Positions 23,042 through 30,414 of a DNA stretch of 32,739 bases are shown piece after piece. This stretch comes from Acidobacteriaceae bacterium (GTDB lineage Bacteria; Acidobacteriota; Terriglobia; Bryobacterales; Bryobacteraceae). The DNA lies in NCBI GenBank assembly GCA_019233755.1, contig JAFAMD010000029.1, positions 1 to 32,739 on the forward strand, written 5' to 3'. How positions within the stretch are numbered: the stretch's first letter is position 1; each line of letters begins with the position of its first letter. Both the position numbers and the translations under genes were made by a program. A model generated the notes under the pieces. The model made no database searches and had not been told where the DNA came from. It worked only from the letters and a program-made list of their open reading frames with translations.

Positions 23042-24120
23042 GTGAGAAGCTGCCCGCATTAAACGCTGTTGACGACGGCCGTAACATAGACCCGCGTCTG
23101 GGAGCGCTCCTGGGCGAGGCCGCACAACAGACGCCTCTCGCTACGAAACATGACACCGAACTGCACGCTAAGACCTTCGGTAACGTTCCGAGCCGCCAGT
23201 CATGGACCAGCCCTACTTACTATGACCACCCAATGCTCCATCAGCCGGTGTGGGTCTGGTCGATTCCCGCCTACTTTTATGTAGGTGGCGTCGCCGGTGT
23301 GGGGGCGATGTTAGGAGCTGCCGCGCAGCTTGTTGCACCAGAGGCAATGCAATCGCTCGTGATCCGTTCCAGGTGGGTAGCGATGGTCGGCGGCGCAATG
23401 AGCTCGGCGTTGCTCATTTATGATCTCGGCCGGCCGGAGCGTTTCCTGCACATGCTGCGCGTCTTTCGTGTGCGTTCGCCGATGAACATGGGGTCCTGGA
23501 TCTTAACCGGCTTCTCTTCTGCTGCGGGCGCCGCGGCCATTCTTCCGTTCGGACCCCGGCTGTTTCGACCTCTTGCAAATGTGTGCGGCGTAGTGGCCGG
23601 CGTTCTGGGACTCGGACTGTCGGGCTATACCGGAGTGCTTCTGTCTCAAACAGCGGTCCCGTTATGGCACCGGTCGTACAAGATAACTCCCTTGCTGTTC
23701 CTCGCATCGGGCACTGCGGCAGCCGCTTCGTTCTTCGAATTCTTTCCGTTGAATGAGCGTGAAGCGAGCGCCGTCCAACGGTTCGGATTGGTGGGCAAGA
23801 TCGTCGAACTCGCCGCGACACTCGCGCTAGAAGCAAACGCCGGCAGAGTCGAACGTGTCGGGCGGCCGCTCAAGCAGGGGTTTAGCGGCTTTCTTTGGAA
23901 TGGCGCAAAGGTGCTGACCATTGCAAGCGCCTTGCTCTCGCTGCTTCCGGGGAAATCCCGGCCCAAGCGGGTTGCTGAAGGGATCCTCGGCTCGGCGGCG
24001 AGTGCCTGTCTGCGTTTCGGAATCTACTATGCAGGTAAAGCCTCGGCCCGGGACCCGCGAGCAAGTTTCGAACAGCAGCGCGCAAGTGTGGCAGAGAGCG
24101 CGAGCGTCGACGTAGCCTGA
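23038..24120 (+). CDS. nrfD: NrfD/PsrC-family membrane anchor subunit
   Basis: Integral membrane quinone-interacting subunit. The 360-aa protein has a soluble N-terminal stretch of about 65 residues and then about eight hydrophobic segments, including VWVWSIPAYFYVGGVAGVGA, WVAMVGGAMSSALLIYDLG, VVAGVLGLGLSGYTGVLLSQ and ITPLLFLASGTAAAASFFEF. The order 'W.IP.Y.F.GG..G' then 'L..DLGRPERF.HMLRVFR' is characteristic of NrfD/PsrC rather than the cytochrome b FdnI type: no haem-ligand His pattern of FdnI is apparent. It overlaps the Fe-S subunit gene by 4 bases. It probably passes electrons from formate to menaquinone without haem. Translation is probably coupled across all three subunits. Confidence 0.93.
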   Translation: MSEKLPALNAVDDGRNIDPRLGALLGEAAQQTPLATKHDTELHAKTFGNVPSRQSWTSPTYYDHPMLHQPVWVWSIPAYFYVGGVAGVGAMLGAAAQLVAPEAMQSLVIRSRWVAMVGGAMSSALLIYDLGRPERFLHMLRVFRVRSPMNMGSWILTGFSSAAGAAAILPFGPRLFRPLANVCGVVAGVLGLGLSGYTGVLLSQTAVPLWHRSYKITPLLFLASGTAAAASFFEFFPLNEREASAVQRFGLVGKIVELAATLALEANAGRVERVGRPLKQGFSGFLWNGAKVLTIASALLSLLPGKSRPKRVAEGILGSAASACLRFGIYYAGKASARDPRASFEQQRASVAESASVDVA

Positions 24121-24210
24121 TCGCGCCTCAGTTCGCCTGCGTGTTTGACCGGCTATTTATTACAACGTAGACACAGCCTGCGATTTTGCGCTCGAGTGAT
24201 ACACTTGCGG

Positions 24211-24233
24211 CGATGCTTTTTACGCTGGCATCG
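24211..24233. promoter_or_regulatory. inverted repeat upstream of fucosidase operon
   Basis: CGATGC (24211-24216) and GCATCG (24228-24233) are a perfect 6-bp inverted repeat with an 11-bp spacer. They lie about 90 bases upstream of the GH29 start, in the 203-bp gap after nrfD. It could be an operator for the nearby LacI-family regulator, but it lacks the usual central CG symmetry of LacI operators. A weak promoter (TTGACC 24145-24150, 17 bp, TAGACA 24168-24173) is upstream of it. Confidence 0.25.
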
Positions 24234-24323
24234 ATCAGGTGCGAATACTTCGCGGAAGTTGCAGCCGGCAGCCAAATCATCATCTGCGTCTTCTTTCAAA
24301 TTTGACGACTGTTCGGATACTTG

Positions 24324-25667
24324 ATGTCCTCACAAAACATGATTAGCCGCCGCGGAGTACTTGGTTCTTTGGGTGCTGCGGCCAGCATTTCCACATTCTC
24401 GAATATGCCTCTCTTTGCCCAAGCGGAGAAGAGCGGCCCGACAACTTCAACGGTCGCCGACCGGGATCGGCGTATGCAATGGTGGCACCAGGCTCGGTTC
24501 GGCATGTTTATCCACTTCGGGCTTTACAGTGTTTTGGGGCGCCACGAATGGGCCATGGAAATGGAAGGCATCCCGGTTGCCGAATATGAGCAGCTTGCGA
24601 AGAGCTTCAATCCCAAGCCGCACGCTGCCCGGGCCTGGGCACAGCTTGCCAGTCAGGCCGGCATGAAATACATGGTGATGACCACCAAGCACCATGAGGG
24701 GTTCTGCAATTTCGATACAAAGCTGACGAACTACTGCGCGCCCAAGCAGGCTGCGGGCCGCGATCTTGTTGCCGAGTACTACGAAGCGGCTCGAAGCGCC
24801 GGCATGCGGGTGGGTTTTTACTACTCGCTGATGGATTGGCATCACCCGGACGGCGCTCGCTGTGCCCACGACGAGGCGGCGCGCCGTCGATTTGTCGAGT
24901 ACATCCACGGACAGGTTCGCGAGCTTTGCACCAATTACGGCAAAGTGGACGTGCTCTGGTACGACGTGGCCTGGCCGCTCTCGGCGGAAGAATGGGAATC
25001 GGTCAAGCTGAACAAGATGGTGCGACAGTTGCAGCCGGATATCCTTATTAATAATCGCGCTAAGATCCCCGAGGATTTCACGACGCCCGAGCAGAGAATC
25101 CAGGCATTTGCAGAACCCTGGGAATCCTGCATGACCATGAATGATAGTTGGGGCTATCAGAGAGCGGATGACGACTGGAAGTCGTCCAAGACGATCGTTC
25201 GGAACCTGGTCACATGTGCCCGTGGCAATGGCAATTATCTTCTCAACATTGGGCCGAAGCCCGATGGTTCCATTCCTGTGGAATCAGTTCAGATTCTCAC
25301 GGCGGTCGGCCGCTGGATGAACCAGCACGGAGATGCTATTTACAGCGCTGAGAGTTGCGAGGTCAACCGTTCTGAAGTCGCTAACTTCACGCGTATTGGC
25401 AACAAACTCTATATTCATGTTCACTTCTGGCCCGGCGAAGTGGTCTCAGTCGGCGGCCTCACCAATAAGGTGCTTTCGGCCAAGCATTATCCCTCCGGGC
25501 AGCAAATACAGTTTCATCAGGATCAATTTCGGGTCCAGTTAGTCGGGCTTCCCGCTGCTTCACCCGATCCGCTGGTGTCTGTCATTGAGATGGAGTGCGA
25601 CGGCGTACCCAAACAGGATATGCTCAACATCCGTGAAAACCGTCCGCGTCGTGAGGTAGGGATTTAG
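24324..25667 (+). CDS. glycoside hydrolase family 29 alpha-L-fucosidase
   Basis: A retaining exo-alpha-L-fucosidase that releases L-fucose from glycans. The ATG at 24324 gives 447 aa (an in-frame TTG precedes it; ATG 24339 is an alternative). The leader MISRRGVLGSLGAAASISTF has the twin-Arg SRRGVLG pattern, so Tat export is likely. GH29 signatures: FGMFIHFGLYSVLGRHEW (about 59-76), KYMVMTTKHHEGFCNFDT (115-132), MRVGFYYSLMDWHHPD, and the nucleophile Asp in VDVLWYDVAW (D214), followed by NGNYLLNIGPKPDG and a C-terminal beta-domain. The acid/base Glu of GH29 is not conserved in sequence and was not assigned. First gene of a GH29-fucP-GH27 unit. Confidence 0.95.
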   Translation: MSSQNMISRRGVLGSLGAAASISTFSNMPLFAQAEKSGPTTSTVADRDRRMQWWHQARFGMFIHFGLYSVLGRHEWAMEMEGIPVAEYEQLAKSFNPKPHAARAWAQLASQAGMKYMVMTTKHHEGFCNFDTKLTNYCAPKQAAGRDLVAEYYEAARSAGMRVGFYYSLMDWHHPDGARCAHDEAARRRFVEYIHGQVRELCTNYGKVDVLWYDVAWPLSAEEWESVKLNKMVRQLQPDILINNRAKIPEDFTTPEQRIQAFAEPWESCMTMNDSWGYQRADDDWKSSKTIVRNLVTCARGNGNYLLNIGPKPDGSIPVESVQILTAVGRWMNQHGDAIYSAESCEVNRSEVANFTRIGNKLYIHVHFWPGEVVSVGGLTNKVLSAKHYPSGQQIQFHQDQFRVQLVGLPAASPDPLVSVIEMECDGVPKQDMLNIRENRPRREVGI

Positions 25668-25717
25668 CGGCGAAATTGACTCGAATCGGCTTGACCCTGC
25701 ATCCGAGGTGATCCAGC

Positions 25718-27037
25718 ATGATGAACCCAACTCTGAACACGGCCGGCACTTCCAAATCCAGGCACGGGATTTTCTCGCGTGAGAACCTTCTTCCCTTTGC
25801 GCTGGTCACAGCGCTCTTTTTCCTGTGGGGCATCCCGAACAACCTGAATGACGTGCTTATCCGGCAGTTCATGAAGTCGTTCGAAATCACCCGGCTGAAG
25901 GCCGGCTTGGTGCAATCCGCGTTCTACCTCGGATACTTCCTCTTTTCAACACCGGCTGCGTTGACCATGCGAAAGTTCGGGTATAAGACAGGTCTGCTGG
26001 CCGGGTTGATGCTCTACGGTGCCGGAACCATCCTGTTTTGGCCTGCCGCTTTTGTCCAGAGTTACGCCTTCTTTCTCTTTGCTCTGTTCGTGATTGCCAG
26101 CGGTCTCGCATTTCTCGAAACAGGCGCCAGTCCCTTTATTGCTCAAATCGGGGACCCGGAAACAACAGCGCGCCGGCTGAATTTTTCCCAGGCATTCAAT
26201 CCGCTTGGGTCCATTACCGGTGTGCTCGTCGGGACGACATTCATATTCTCGGGTGTCGAACTCAACGCGGGGCAAATTCAAGCGTTAAAGGCTGCGGGAA
26301 AATATGCCGGTATTCTCCGGCACGAGGCGATGCGCGTCATTAGTCCGTACCTGGTGCTGGGCGCAATCGTATTCCTATGGGCCATACTGATTGCAAGAAC
26401 CAGGTTCCCGAAGCTTGGAGAGGAGAACGTGGTCTCTGGCTCTTCAGGTCACGGCAGCTATCGAGATCTGTTGAAGTACCCTCACTTCCTGCAAGCAGTG
26501 ATCGCACAGTTCTTTTATGTCGGGGCTCAAGTCGGGACGTGGAGTTATTTCATTCAGTACGTGCAGGACTATGCGCATCAACCCGAAAAGGTGGCTGGGT
26601 ATTTCCTCACAGGAACCCTGGTTGCGTTTGCGCTGGGCAGATTCGCGGCTACATACCTGATGCAATATGTACGGCCGAACAAGCTGATGGGTGCGTATAG
26701 CGTCATCAACATCGCGCTGGTAAGTATCGGCATTTTCTTCCCAGGATGGTTCGGGGTTTGGGCGATATTCCTGACGAGCTTCTTCATGTCTCTAATGTTC
26801 CCGACGATCTTTGCACTGGGTTTGAGAGATCTGGGGCCGAACACGAAGTTAGGCGGCTCGCTGCTCGTGATGGCCATCATCGGAGGCGCCGTGTTCACGC
26901 CGGTCATGGGGCTTGTGTCGGAGCTGACCTCGAGCATGGCCAAAGCAATGAGCGTGCCACTTGCCTGTTACCTGTTCATCATGTACTTTTCGTACGTGGG
27001 CTCCCGGCCCAGGGTCGCTGCGGGTAAAGAAGGATGA
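25718..27037 (+). CDS. fucP: L-fucose:H+ symporter FucP (MFS)
   Basis: Inner-membrane major facilitator that imports L-fucose with protons. The 439-aa protein has about 12 hydrophobic segments. It shares strong stretches with E. coli FucP: FFLWGIPNNLNDVLIRQF with the proton-relay Asp (D45, equivalent to D46), SAFYLGYFLFSTPAALTMRKFGYKTGLLAGL, GLAFLETGASPF with the key Glu (E134, equivalent to E135), and NFSQAFNPLGSI. A near-consensus Shine-Dalgarno, GAGGTGAT, lies about 7 bases before the ATG. The next gene begins 3 bases after its stop. The context (an exported fucosidase directly upstream) supports fucose as the substrate; related hexose MFS carriers are the main alternative. Confidence 0.93.
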   Translation: MMNPTLNTAGTSKSRHGIFSRENLLPFALVTALFFLWGIPNNLNDVLIRQFMKSFEITRLKAGLVQSAFYLGYFLFSTPAALTMRKFGYKTGLLAGLMLYGAGTILFWPAAFVQSYAFFLFALFVIASGLAFLETGASPFIAQIGDPETTARRLNFSQAFNPLGSITGVLVGTTFIFSGVELNAGQIQALKAAGKYAGILRHEAMRVISPYLVLGAIVFLWAILIARTRFPKLGEENVVSGSSGHGSYRDLLKYPHFLQAVIAQFFYVGAQVGTWSYFIQYVQDYAHQPEKVAGYFLTGTLVAFALGRFAATYLMQYVRPNKLMGAYSVINIALVSIGIFFPGWFGVWAIFLTSFFMSLMFPTIFALGLRDLGPNTKLGGSLLVMAIIGGAVFTPVMGLVSELTSSMAKAMSVPLACYLFIMYFSYVGSRPRVAAGKEG

Positions 27038-27040
27038 CCG

Positions 27041-28561
27041 ATGACGAAGAGGAAAATGAAGGGACTCAGGATCGTTTTATTAGCTATTGCTGTTGCCGGC
27101 TCTTGCGCCGCGGCTGATTTGACCGGCAACTGGGTTGTGACTGATCCATTGAACGACGGTACCGTTCGGCGCGCTTACTTCGACCTGAAACAGGAAGGCG
27201 ATCGCATTACCGGGCACATACGCCTGACGCAGTTTTATTACAACATCACGGAAAGCACCGGCGGTCCGGACGGTTTTACGGTTACGGGCACGATGAAAGA
27301 TGACAAAGTGGTGCGCCGCGTGACGTACGAGGGCAAGCTGGTTGGCGACGACCTGCACCTTCTGGCCCGGCACGGTAAGGGTATACCAGCGATTGAAATG
27401 CTGGCGCATCGCGCGCCGCCCGGAGAAGGCGCCATGCCGCCCAAATTGCCTCTGCCGGCGCTCCACAAGGTTTCTTACAACGGCCTTGCAAAAACTCCCC
27501 CGATGGGATGGAACAGTTGGAATAAGTTGGCCAGCAGAGTGGATGACGCCGCCGTACGGGCGGCTGCGGATGCGATGGCTTCCAATGGCATGAAAGAAGC
27601 CGGCTACCTTTACGTGAACATCGACGATACCTGGCAGGGCGAACGCGATGCTCAAGGTTACATTCTTCCGAACAAGAAGTTTCCCGATATGAAGGCTCTC
27701 GCCGATTACGTTCACAGCAAGGGTTTGAAGATTGGAATTTATTCTTCTCCCGGTCCGAATACTTGCGCGGGATACGAGGGTAGTTATGCTCACGAAGAGC
27801 AGGATGCGCGCACGTATGCGCAGTGGGGGATCGACTACCTGAAATACGATTGGTGCGGCGCGCGGAACATTTATGCTGACGACGAAATGCAGGCTGTGTA
27901 CCAGAAAATGGGCGATGCCTTGGCAGCGAGCGGGCGGCCAATCGTCTATAGCCTCTGCCAATACGGCCGCGCCGATGTTTGGAAGTGGGGCCCGGAAGTC
28001 GGCGGAAATCTTTGGCGCACAACAGGCGACATTCGCGATTCCTGGGAATCGATGTCAAAAATCGGGTTCAGTCAAAGCGATCTCGCACCATACGCGGGTC
28101 CCGGCCACTGGAATGATCCCGATATGCTCGAAATCGGGAATGGTCGCATGACTAACATCGAATATCAGACACACATGAGTCTGTGGAGCATTCTGGCGGC
28201 GCCGCTGCTGGCAGGCAACGACTTGCAGCATATGTCCCCTGAAATTCTTGCGATGCTGACGAATCACGATGTTATTGCGGTGGATCAGGACCCGGCCGGC
28301 AAGCAAGGCAGGTGCCTCTGGAAATCGGGAGAGCAGGAGGCGTGGGTAAAGGACCTGGCGGACGGCTCAAGAGCAATCGGCATATTCAATCGGGCCGACG
28401 ATTCGGCCGACGTAAGAGTGAAATGGCCGGATCTCGGTTTCAAGAAGGCACCGCATCATGCCCGCGATCTTTGGTCGCACACAACGGTGAAAGTCAAAGG
28501 ACCCGAGTACGCGGCCACCGTCCCGGGGCACGGTGTGGTGCTGCTTCTGGTAGGCAAATAG
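27041..28561 (+). CDS. glycoside hydrolase family 27 alpha-galactosidase with extra N-domain
   Basis: A retaining exo-alpha-galactosidase. The 506-aa precursor has a signal peptide (about residues 7-25, LRIVLLAIAVAGSCAAA). An extra beta-rich domain follows (about 26-125; LTGNWVVTDPLNDGTVRRAYFDLKQEG, then TVTGTMKDDKVVRRVTYEGKL), resembling small lipocalin-like modules fused to acidobacterial hydrolases. The GH27 barrel starts at TPPMGWNSWN (152-161). The nucleophile is D270 in YLKYDWCG; the acid/base is D330 in GDIRDSW, aligning with human D231. Also seen: YVNIDDTWQ, GPGHWNDPDML and APLLAGNDL. A short C-terminal beta-sandwich ends the protein. Sequence cannot separate alpha-galactosidase from alpha-N-acetylgalactosaminidase activity. 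The stop is 1 base from that of the convergent LacI gene. Confidence 0.94.
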   Translation: MTKRKMKGLRIVLLAIAVAGSCAAADLTGNWVVTDPLNDGTVRRAYFDLKQEGDRITGHIRLTQFYYNITESTGGPDGFTVTGTMKDDKVVRRVTYEGKLVGDDLHLLARHGKGIPAIEMLAHRAPPGEGAMPPKLPLPALHKVSYNGLAKTPPMGWNSWNKLASRVDDAAVRAAADAMASNGMKEAGYLYVNIDDTWQGERDAQGYILPNKKFPDMKALADYVHSKGLKIGIYSSPGPNTCAGYEGSYAHEEQDARTYAQWGIDYLKYDWCGARNIYADDEMQAVYQKMGDALAASGRPIVYSLCQYGRADVWKWGPEVGGNLWRTTGDIRDSWESMSKIGFSQSDLAPYAGPGHWNDPDMLEIGNGRMTNIEYQTHMSLWSILAAPLLAGNDLQHMSPEILAMLTNHDVIAVDQDPAGKQGRCLWKSGEQEAWVKDLADGSRAIGIFNRADDSADVRVKWPDLGFKKAPHHARDLWSHTTVKVKGPEYAATVPGHGVVLLLVGK

Positions 28562-28562
28562 C

Positions 28563-29585
28563 TCACTTCTTATTGCTTGCCGTTCGATGGCTCGACTCGC
28601 GGACGATCAGCCGAGATGGAAACAATACGCGCCTGGGCTCGGGCGGAGTTTTTGCCCGCATACAATCAAGCAGAATGCTGGCGGCCGTTTCGCTCATTTG
28701 TGCGGCGCTCTGGTCGATAGTGGACAGCGGCACGCGAAGCAGATCGGAATAATGGACGTTACCGGCGCCGATGATGGCAATGTCGTCAGGGATTTTCAAA
28801 CCGCGTTCCAGAACCGCCTTGATGGCGCCTGCGGCGACCGCGTCGTTGTAGCAAAAGACGCCGTCGGGCCGGCGTTTAAGCTTTAGCAATTCCTTCATGC
28901 CGCGGTAGCCGTCGTCCTCTTTGCTGCCGCCCGCGACAACGTTGTGGGTGACGTGCTTCTGGCCACTTTTTCGGAGTGCGCGCTCAAAGCCCTGCAAGCG
29001 TCCCGCGCCACACGGATTGTCCGGTCCGCGGATATGGGCCAGCCGGACGCAGCCCTCCTCCAATAAATGCCGCGTCGCGAGCGCGCCCAACTCCTCGTCA
29101 TGGCAGCCAACGAAATTTACATTTGCTCCTGATGGCTGGCGATCAATGAGAACAAATGGCGTATCGTGATCCTGGAGAATATGCGGAACACCCCGGCGCC
29201 AGTCGCGCTGCGCAGAAGCGAGAACCAGGCCGTCCACATTTCTCGCCAGCAACAACTCGATCTGTGTCCGTTCCGTGGCAGGATCTTCGTCTGAATTTGC
29301 CAGCACGATCTGGTAACCAAGAGGTCCAAGCTGCTTTGACAGCCCATCAGCCACCTCCGCGAAGAAGGAATACATCAGATCGGGAATGACCAGGCCTACA
29401 ATAAATGTCTGTCGGGTCACTAAGCTGCGAGCGATCCAGTTCGGCTGATAGTGCAACTCGCGTGCGCGGCGTAGAATACGCTCCCGTGTCTCCTGGCTGA
29501 TATCCGAGTGACCGCGAAGAGCTTTGGAGACTGTCATCAGCGAGACGCCAAGCTCTTTTGCAATGTCCTTCATTCGGACTGCCAC
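28563..29585 (-). CDS. LacI/GalR-family transcriptional regulator
   Basis: The 340-aa protein has the N-terminal LacI helix-turn-helix (VRMKDIAKELGVSLMTVSKALRG, about residues 3-25) with the hinge-helix Y-x-P-N-x-x-A-R-S-L. A periplasmic-binding-protein-like sensor domain follows (IVGLVIPDLMYSFFAEVADG, QIVLANSDEDPATERTQIELLLARNVDGLVLA, GALATRHLLEEGC, DGVFCYNDAVAAGAIKAVLERGLKIPDDIAIIGAG). The GTG start at 29585 is chosen for the AGGGGGAG Shine-Dalgarno about 7 bases upstream; ATG 29573 is possible. It faces the GH29-fucP-GH27 operon tail to tail and is the best candidate regulator for it. Effector unknown; fucose or galactose is an inference. Confidence 0.94.
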   Translation of the reverse strand: MAVRMKDIAKELGVSLMTVSKALRGHSDISQETRERILRRARELHYQPNWIARSLVTRQTFIVGLVIPDLMYSFFAEVADGLSKQLGPLGYQIVLANSDEDPATERTQIELLLARNVDGLVLASAQRDWRRGVPHILQDHDTPFVLIDRQPSGANVNFVGCHDEELGALATRHLLEEGCVRLAHIRGPDNPCGAGRLQGFERALRKSGQKHVTHNVVAGGSKEDDGYRGMKELLKLKRRPDGVFCYNDAVAAGAIKAVLERGLKIPDDIAIIGAGNVHYSDLLRVPLSTIDQSAAQMSETAASILLDCMRAKTPPEPRRVLFPSRLIVRESSHRTASNKK

Positions 29586-29863
29586 GACCAGGCTCCCCCT
29601 ACTATTAGAAGCCTACCCAGTCTATTCCCGATGACACGCCGCGTCAATGGTTCTATATCAAGACAATTAGCGATAAAGTACGATCAACATCGCCTCAAAC
29701 GATGCAGGTCTGCTGAAAATTGAACTGATTGGTGGTCATTATCAGAAAATGTCATTCACCCGCGTCAGAGCGTGCCCGTCAGAGCGTGCCGCTAGTTAGT
29801 GGAATTTACTGAAGTTACTTGGATCGAAAGTGATACGTACTCGTGTGGACTGTGCTGTTTTTC
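29586..29863. other. 278-bp intergenic region between nikR and lacI-type gene
   Basis: Carries the promoter side of the LacI gene and the 3' end of nikR. Apart from a 14-bp tandem duplication (29763-29790), I see no gene, clear terminator or regulator site. The stretch 29650-29760 is AT-rich compared with the neighbouring genes. Confidence 0.5.
29763..29790. repeat. tandem repeat, 14 bp x 2
   Basis: CGTCAGAGCGTGCC occurs twice head to tail (29763-29776 and 29777-29790) without mismatch. It lies in the non-coding gap between nikR and the LacI-family gene. Two units only; probably a local slippage duplication. Confidence 0.85.
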
Positions 29864-30292
29864 CTAGGCGGTCTTGGACAGATAGCTTGTTGGAGAGCTC
29901 ATCACCAGCCGCCCATGTTGAACACCCTTGGTGCCGATGAGGGTGTCTGCCAATCTCTGTACCCTCTTTGCTTCGCCCTTCAAGATGATTACCTCCAGGC
30001 AGGTGTCGTGATCGAGATGGGCATGCGTGGCGCAGATGATCAGATCATGGTGATCATGCTGCAAGTTCATCAATTTCTCAGGAAGTAAGCGTGAGTGATG
30101 ATCATAAATTAGCGTGACCGTGCCGACAACAGGGGCACGCGGATCCTCGATCGCCACAGCAACAAGGCGATCACGAATTAAATCCCGGAATGCTTCGGAA
30201 CGATTTGTATAGCCCTGCTTTGTGATGAAGCGGTCAAAGCGCGCCAAGAGGTCCGAATCGAGTGCAACGCCAATACGGCTGAGAAAGCCCAT
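29864..30292 (-). CDS. nikR: NikR-family nickel-responsive transcriptional regulator
   Basis: NikR is a tetrameric repressor/activator that binds DNA when loaded with Ni2+. The 142-aa length is typical. The N-terminal ribbon-helix-helix is clear (SRIGVALDSDLLARFDRFIT, YTNRSEAFRDLIRDRL). The C-terminal ACT-like domain has the square-planar nickel ligands in HAHLDHDTC (H-x-H-x5-C, as in E. coli H87, H89, C95), and a His-rich QHDHHDL just before supplies the fourth ligand (H76-like). No nickel transporter, urease or hydrogenase gene is present here, so its targets lie elsewhere or in the divergent propeller-sensor gene, 122 bp away. A weak AGAAG precedes the ATG. Confidence 0.93.
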   Translation of the reverse strand: MGFLSRIGVALDSDLLARFDRFITKQGYTNRSEAFRDLIRDRLVAVAIEDPRAPVVGTVTLIYDHHSRLLPEKLMNLQHDHHDLIICATHAHLDHDTCLEVIILKGEAKRVQRLADTLIGTKGVQHGRLVMSSPTSYLSKTA

Positions 30293-30414
30293 GATTTCTT
30301 CTGATTGTAGGCCTCTAGCGTATCAGGGATGTACAGATCGTAGCACTGCTTTCCAATGCTGTATGGCGATCACCCCGTCTGAGCGAAAAGAGGCTATGCT
30401 GGCCGGTAGTCGAA

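Noticed and set aside
27080..27961. 293-aa minus-strand ORF antisense to GH27
   Set aside because: It overlaps the GH27 alpha-galactosidase barrel, whose catalytic motifs are intact; the antisense product shows no signature.
29828..30326. TGATACG near 29831 and CGTATCA near 30319 as NikR half-sites flanking nikR
   Set aside because: Only seven bases match, the copies are almost 500 bp apart, and neither has the GTATGA-N16-TCATAC spacing known for NikR.
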